From Nitzschia sp. DOCU1 (taxonomy: Eukaryota > Bacillariophyta > Bacillariophyceae > Bacillariales > Bacillariaceae): a stretch of 64,000 bases of DNA. Shown here piece after piece: positions 59,099 to 64,000 of the stretch. The stretch is taken from assembly GCA_951394045.1 (NCBI GenBank), contig OX595992.1, positions 1,984,001 to 2,048,000 of the forward strand, read 5' to 3'. The notes under the pieces were generated by a model. That model searched no databases. It saw nothing but the letters and a program-made list of their open reading frames with translations, and had not been told where the DNA came from. Both the position numbers and the translations under genes were made by a program. How positions within the stretch are numbered: the stretch's first letter is position 1; each line of letters begins with the position of its first letter.

Positions 59099-60039
59099 CA
59101 CGTCGAGACCTCCTCAACAATTCGTCTGTGCGACGACCCTTCCGATTGAAGAATTTGCTGCTCTACCTGGTACGTTGGTACCGGTAGCAAAATGCCTTAC
59201 AGATTTGTCGTTCATCAAATGGTGTAGTGCTACATGATTATCCCGCATGTTCTCGTTGAAGCTAACCAAGTCTAGTAGGTGACTCCTGCTGGGTTGAGTC
59301 GGGGTCCCACAATGTTATCATTCCCCAGCAGACGAGGGGCCTGCTACGTAGCTACTGTAGCTCCAGGCAGCATCGAAAGAGAGACGAACGCGAGCTATTT
59401 TTTATCTGCCACCGCGCGTCGGCAAGTAAAGAAAAGTCGAGTCAGTCAGTCATCCGACCTTTCTGTGCTATTTCGATAGGTAGGAATATCATCAGTGTGT
59501 ACATATGTATACTATCTACTATGGTGGCACTGCATGATGAATGCGGGGGAAGAGAGAAATTGTGTTGGAAGCTCAACATCGTTATCGCACGCTCACCTCG
59601 CGCATCGACTGAATTCAGTCTCTGATCGGGGAACTGCCAATCTCGAAATATAAAAGACAGGAAATAGATATAAGCATATCCTGAATCTACTCGTGTAGAC
59701 GAATATTTTGATATATGGGTCTGTATATTCAATTTCTGATATTACGGTAGCTAGGAGGGCACAAAGCCTGCGCTCGAGATGAAAAACCATGGCGACTGAA
59801 ATCAGTTCCCATCTTTGTTTTGCATTTCCACTTTGACAAAGGGTCTTCCAACAACAACAACACAACTAATGGTTCCAGGGGTGTAACTACAATAGGTCCT
59901 GACTCTTGGTGGATGCCTACAATGCTTCCTCCGGGCATAACGACCCCCAGTTTTGACCAGCTGCGCGCCTTGAAATGTGCATTTTTTGGGGATGTTGGTC
60001 GGCGCCTTGAGCAGGATTTACACTTCTATTGACCATCTT
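59099..60039. other. Intergenic region, nothing recognised
   Basis: Contains the promoter of the SGNH gene and unassigned sequence. Minus-strand frames around 59729-59938 have weak protein-like character but no motif. Confidence 0.35.
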
Positions 60040-60960
60040 TTGCATCTTTCTCTTCATTCAAATATGGATTGTTGATCATGTCTTCAACTGGTTGCATCAA
60101 ATTCAAGTGTCTCAATTGGATTGCAAAGGATATCGACTACATTCTTAACCATGATGTACATTTGGGTGCTGGCACTGCGGCATGTGAAAACGCAGAATGG
60201 CCACCAGTCAGCCACCCAATCCTCTGAGCCCCATCACATGAAACGCCTTCCCCAATTGATTTAGTTTGTTGGCCAAGGGCAATATGATGCTTTTGACATC
60301 ATATGTCATGAAGAACAGCTCAAAAAGGCGGATTGTTGTTTATTCTGACCTTTCTAACGCAAATAATGACATGGCCCAGCTCCCAGTTACTTCCTTGAAT
60401 GTTCCTGATGGTTTTGGGATAGTTTCAGGGGGGGGATCAATGTTATGAACCATGGAGACAGTCGTTGAAAGGCGCCAAGTTCATCATGGCCAGCATTTGC
60501 TTGGCTGAAAGGCTGCCAGCATTCTTCCTGCCACCTTTCTTCATCCCCTGAAGTCCCATGCTGCTCTCATAAACCATTGGGTCGAAAAGAGCCCATCAAT
60601 TGGTCCCTTTTTTCTGAATTACCGCCAACTTTCCAGCAGAAAGAGCAATGTTGGGGAAAGCATCACCATTTGGCACTTTCCTCGGATTTTCGCCCCTCAA
60701 ACGCAAGCCAAACAAGCCAGACAACATGTAACCCCCATCTGGTTGATTGTTACTGCACCCTGATGTTGCCAGATGGGTGGAGCATCCTTGAAAAGGGCTG
60801 AAACAATGGCCGCAATGCCATTGTCTTCTTCCCATGGAGCCATTTTTTTAATGATGTGCGCGAAATTTTTCCACTTTTTGCCTCAGGAAAAGCTATCTGG
60901 GCGGCTTCCCCTCTACACGAATGCGGCCTTTTTATGCCGGAAGCAATTAGATACAAATGT
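60040..60960 (-). pseudogene. Decayed minus-strand coding sequence, family unknown
   Basis: On the minus strand, protein-like stretches in shifting frames include 'SGKISRTSLKKWLHGKK', 'GGYMLSGLFGLRLRGENPR', 'MGLQGMKKGGRKNAGSLSAK' and 'MQPVEDMINNPYLNEEKDA'. A TGA sits in frame between 'IQKKGTN' and 'WALFDPM' near 60595, and a frame change is needed near 60830. This looks like a relic of a gene or mobile element. I do not recognise the parent family. Confidence 0.4.
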
Positions 60961-61049
60961 TATTCGTGTATTCATTAATGGTGAAATTTATTAAAATTCA
61001 ACGGCTCTAGAGGCACAACTCGTTGCAAGTAGCAACTGAATTCAGATGA

Positions 61050-61440
61050 ATCTAGCGGTGTCACATTGCGCGTAAACATCTCGCGCCCGGGATTAACATT
61101 TGAATCATGAATAATTGCAATCAATTTAGTCAAACATGGAATCATTTTTTGGGCGCGATGATGTTTTCGCTCGATGCTATCACGGAATCGAAATCTCGGT
61201 CCGACCATCGACACCATTCTATAGATCATTACTTCATCCAAACATTGTATCTCAGTTATCTTTTTGGCACAGAGCTTTGAATACTATTGATAGAGGCTCA
61301 TGCAAAAAGATAACGGAGATATTCATTTTTGAGAAAGAAATGGTGACATTCGAACAATGCGGCACGTTGTGCGCCACCGTCGGTCGGCTGCCAAAATTCA
61401 ATGGAGTATGGATGCCACCAGAGGCACTATAACGATGCGT
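61050..61440 (+). repeat. Diverged copy of the 36.3-36.6 kb unit
   Basis: Shares 'tctcgcgcccg', 'gggcgc...gttttcgc', the AT-rich 61240-61320 block and 'tggatgccaccagaggca' with 36280-36608. A 98-codon open frame (61136-61432) overlaps but the other copy is full of stops, so it is not called a gene. Confidence 0.45.
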
Positions 61441-61589
61441 GATAGTAATAGCGAAGAAAGCGCCACGATCTTTGTCGCGTCAATTTCAACAAAACCACTA
61501 TTAGTATTGTAACAAAGGGTCGTCTACTTGCGAATGAATTTCAACTCATCTATTACTTGATTAGTTTCCCTCTGTAGTACTACTTAGAA

Positions 61590-62110
61590 TGGAACAACCG
61601 CCTTGTCGATAATGCTCTTGTGCGTGCCCATAGTTCCATGAACTACCATGGCACCTGGCAAGGCATCGACAATAAGCAATCCACAAGGCCTTGAGCGATG
61701 TAATATTGACATGATCATAGGGAGAACTGACCTCGACTACTTCCATACCACACAATCCTTTCTTCTCCACTTCATCCGCCAAAGCCTCTCGTCACATCAG
61801 ATCTTCCGGTTTGTGCCATCCCGTTCCTGCTGGCACCAAGGCTTCTTCAATCGAATCAATAGCATAACTCTTGTACACAGCATCACATCCCATACCAAAT
61901 GCCATGCCATTTCGGCAATCTTTTCAGCATGAAAGTACAGTAGGGCGTAGTGTGCATGCGTTCATTCATGTCTTTTTCTTGAATATTTGCACGGCTGGAA
62001 TCGACAAGACATCACCGGTATCACACAAGGTTGTCATGGATATGTGTCGAATTTCTTGATGTGCAAAGCGAATACCGCACAACAGGTACATCCTCCGTCA
62101 AGGGACGCTC
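61590..62110 (-). pseudogene. Agmatinase/ureohydrolase pseudogene
   Basis: On the minus strand, from 62090 down, an N-terminal part reads 'GIRFAHQEIRHISM' and 'LCDTGDVLSIPA', which match the agmatinase 'G-x-R-F-x-P-x-x-I-R' and 'x-D-x-G-D-V-x-x-x-P' region. From 61905 a C-terminal part reads 'YAIDSIEEALVPAGTGW', 'REALADEVEKKGLCGMEVVE' and 'VSSPYDHVNITSL', matching 'S-x-D-I-D-x-x-D-P-x-x-x-P-G-T-G' and 'V-x-x-V-E-V-x-P-x-Y-D-x-x-x-I-T'. It ends 'KSIIDKAVVPF' and TAA in a shifted frame. The middle with the GGDHS metal site is missing, there is a TGA before 'REAL', and a frame shift near 61690. It cannot encode an active enzyme. Confidence 0.65.
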
Positions 62111-63261
62111 CACCACGGTAGCATCGTAGTCGTCGACGTTAGTACTGTGGTTCTCTCAATCGTTGTGTCATGCTGGTGGATTGCTGTGACAACGGCGTCA
62201 TTGCTCATTGCAATTTGTTGATTGTCACGGTGGTGTTTTTGTCCCTCGTGTTGTGTATCGTTTGACTAAATTCGCCACGATATCATTGGACTTGTCGTGG
62301 TTCCGATGGGTCATTTTTGTACCGTCTGGCTTGGTACGAAAATGAGATGTTTACACGGGATTTGACACCGCTAGAATCGTCTGGAATCAGTCGCGCGGGT
62401 AAAGATCCGTTATCTTTGTGTTGATTGCGCGGATTATGTGACATTTAACCGATACGATAATTGACAAAACGATGATTGATCGGTCGATGCTGCTTACCGT
62501 TTGGGCTTGTTGATTGTAGAGTGACAAAATGAAGTTCAATATGCCCGTTACTCATGTTCGTCTGCCTTCGCATTGAACATTGTTCGGCGCTTTTGTATAG
62601 TTAAAACTTTGAGGTTTTATTTAGTGTCATTGAATTATCCGGTACTGACCTTTAACAGCCGGGAAAACCGATCGGCACTAAGGGCTATATCGATCGGCAA
62701 TTCAGCTTCCATGATGTTGTAATGAATATCTGAAATTCGACTTGGTTTTGGGCATATCGAACAGTTCGGATTTGTGGTGGTAAGCTCCCTATGTGGGCCA
62801 TTCTATGGAACAAGAACTCAAGTCGTACATTGGGCCAAAAAGAACGATAAAATGCTGCATACAGCTCAGCCTGATATATTGGGCCTCTTTATGTAACACA
62901 GCGCTGTAGTGTACAGTTCAATGGAATTGGTACTTCATTTGTGCAAGAAAGAAGGCCAACAGCACCAACAACCAATTGCCCTGCTGTAAGTACAGTACAG
63001 TAAAGCACTACTGCATGGACGTGGAGTGGTGATGCCACGGATGTGCTTGCGTTGCGCAGATATCGAAAGTTGAGGAAAGCATTACCGAGCGGTACTCAAG
63101 TTACGCGAAGGAAACGAGGAGCCAACGTGTGTTGAGATACAACCCCCGCTTCCACTCTCTCATCACAACAATCCCAAACAAATTGTCGCATTTCGTTGTC
63201 GTCACAATCCCTCTACCGAGCTGATTGAAAATATCATTCCAACAACTCTGTAACTACCGTA
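62111..63261. other. Intergenic region with decayed repeat and the upstream region of the DUF6824 gene
   Basis: The left part (to about 62500) contains further weak similarity to 37.5-37.8 kb. The right part, with its pyrimidine-rich segments and stop in all frames, should contain the promoter and 5' leader of the next gene. No RNA gene was recognised. Confidence 0.4.
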
Positions 63262-64000
63262 ATGCACCCAATTCAAGAGCAGTCGAACATGCAGCAACCG
63301 CAGGAAAATCAGCTACCGGTGGAGCAAATGGTAACAAACCCCGCCTTTTTCATGGGGTTGAATCACGCAAAGCAACAACAAAGAATCAACCCACGTTTCT
63401 CTGGAATGATGGGACAAGATTCCTTTTTTAACCAGTCTTCGAACGGACCCGTGGGGATTGGAAGCTTCCATACCAGCTCTCCCTATGCTCCTAACATGGA
63501 GCAGATGCTGGGTGGCGAGAACGAGGAGAAGAGAAAGTTTGTTTCCGATCAAGACGTCCTACCAAAGCCCATCAAGAAGGCCCGAACAGACAATGTCGAC
63601 GCAGTGGCGCCGAAGTCTTCGGCCCCTGCCGTTAATATGACGCTCAAGCTGGATGATGAAGAGGGCGCCCCTGATCCAGTTGATGCATGCTCTGTGGGCA
63701 TGTCCACCTACGAAGAGAACGATGTTCTAAGCGGCCGCGGTGGTGGAACTAATGTCCACCCTGGAAACCGCAACTTCCGTGACCTTATCAACCTTCACAG
63801 GCGTTCTTATTTGAAGGCACGCAAGAACGACAAGCCTGCTATCTCCCGAGCCATTGTGCGCGCTATTCGAGAGAGCGGCGGCAGATTCCTCAAGAGGGGC
63901 AACAAGTCGGACCTCTGGTTCGAGATCGGCGATGACGCAGCTAGGGAGAAGACCAGTCAAGCGCTTCGACAACGTGCTCCCGAAATGCGCAAGCTGTTGT
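63262..64000 (+). CDS. DUF6824-family protein (partial, runs off the window)
   Basis: The frame is open from ATG 63262 to the window end, 246 residues so far. The first 150 are Gln/Asn/Met/Pro-rich and then basic ('PKPIKKAR', a possible nuclear signal). From about 153 the DUF6824 domain begins: 'NDVLSGRGGGTNVHPGNRNF', then 'ARKNDKPAISRAIVRAI', 'GGRFLKRGNKSDLWFEIGD' and 'ALRQRAPEMRKL'. This domain is greatly expanded in diatoms; its proteins are generally regarded as putative DNA-binding regulators, but function is unproven. The end of the gene lies outside the window. Confidence 0.9.
   Translation, partial: MHPIQEQSNMQQPQENQLPVEQMVTNPAFFMGLNHAKQQQRINPRFSGMMGQDSFFNQSSNGPVGIGSFHTSSPYAPNMEQMLGGENEEKRKFVSDQDVLPKPIKKARTDNVDAVAPKSSAPAVNMTLKLDDEEGAPDPVDACSVGMSTYEENDVLSGRGGGTNVHPGNRNFRDLINLHRRSYLKARKNDKPAISRAIVRAIRESGGRFLKRGNKSDLWFEIGDDAAREKTSQALRQRAPEMRKLL

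Noticed and set aside
61136..61432. 98-codon plus-strand frame as a gene
   Set aside because: Its counterpart at 36.3 kb is full of stops, so the frame is more likely a chance survivor in a decayed repeat.

Overview
The window looks like nuclear DNA of a diatom, probably a raphid pennate; the species cannot be named from sequence alone. The evidence is the gene content and structure. A DUF6824 protein, a family expanded in diatoms, runs off the right edge. Several proteins have signal peptides ending in a small residue followed by Phe, the secondary-plastid import pattern. Genes are compact with a few GT-AG introns of about 70-100 bp, and many neighbouring genes are divergent or convergent. 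The mobile elements are of types known from stramenopiles.

Layout, left third (1-22 kb): the tail of an unknown gene; an SGNH-hydrolase-like membrane protein that has lost its nucleophile; a 2618-residue DOCK-family protein; a low-complexity protein; a DUF6544 protein; a membrane-anchored LRR protein; a MAPEG protein; a plastid-type DOT1-like methyltransferase; a charged coiled-coil protein; and a plastid-type protein with two AlgH/UPF0301 domains.

Middle (22.6-33.5 kb): a composite mobile element. A PIF/Harbinger-like DNA transposon with TIRs of about 240 bp carries a transposase and two accessory genes. A 5.73-kb Ty3/gypsy-type LTR retrotransposon lies inside the transposase gene in the opposite orientation. 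Its two 533-bp LTRs appear identical, its 4-bp target duplication is CCGG, and gag and pol share one frame separated by a single TGA. The host transposase is also broken by a nonsense codon and a frameshift.

Right part (34-64 kb): a Ser-rich hypothetical; a decayed repetitive tract (36.2-38 kb); a plastid-type histidine-box hydroxylase; a four-exon pyruvate kinase; a kinase-like protein; an ACC-synthase-like aminotransferase; an intact Crypton tyrosine recombinase with a Cys-rich zinc-finger tail; a small secreted or plastid protein; a three-exon NRPS-like synthetase (adenylation, carrier and a membrane-embedded hexapeptide-repeat region); a second SGNH-family protein; relics that include an agmatinase pseudogene; and the DUF6824 gene.

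There is no operon-like pathway. The strongest novelty candidates are the nested transposon system, the retrotransposon's gag-UGA-pol arrangement without a canonical tRNA primer site, the intact Crypton with candidate recombinase sites, the NRPS-like synthetase, and two proteins missing expected catalytic parts (the SGNH protein and the DOCK protein).
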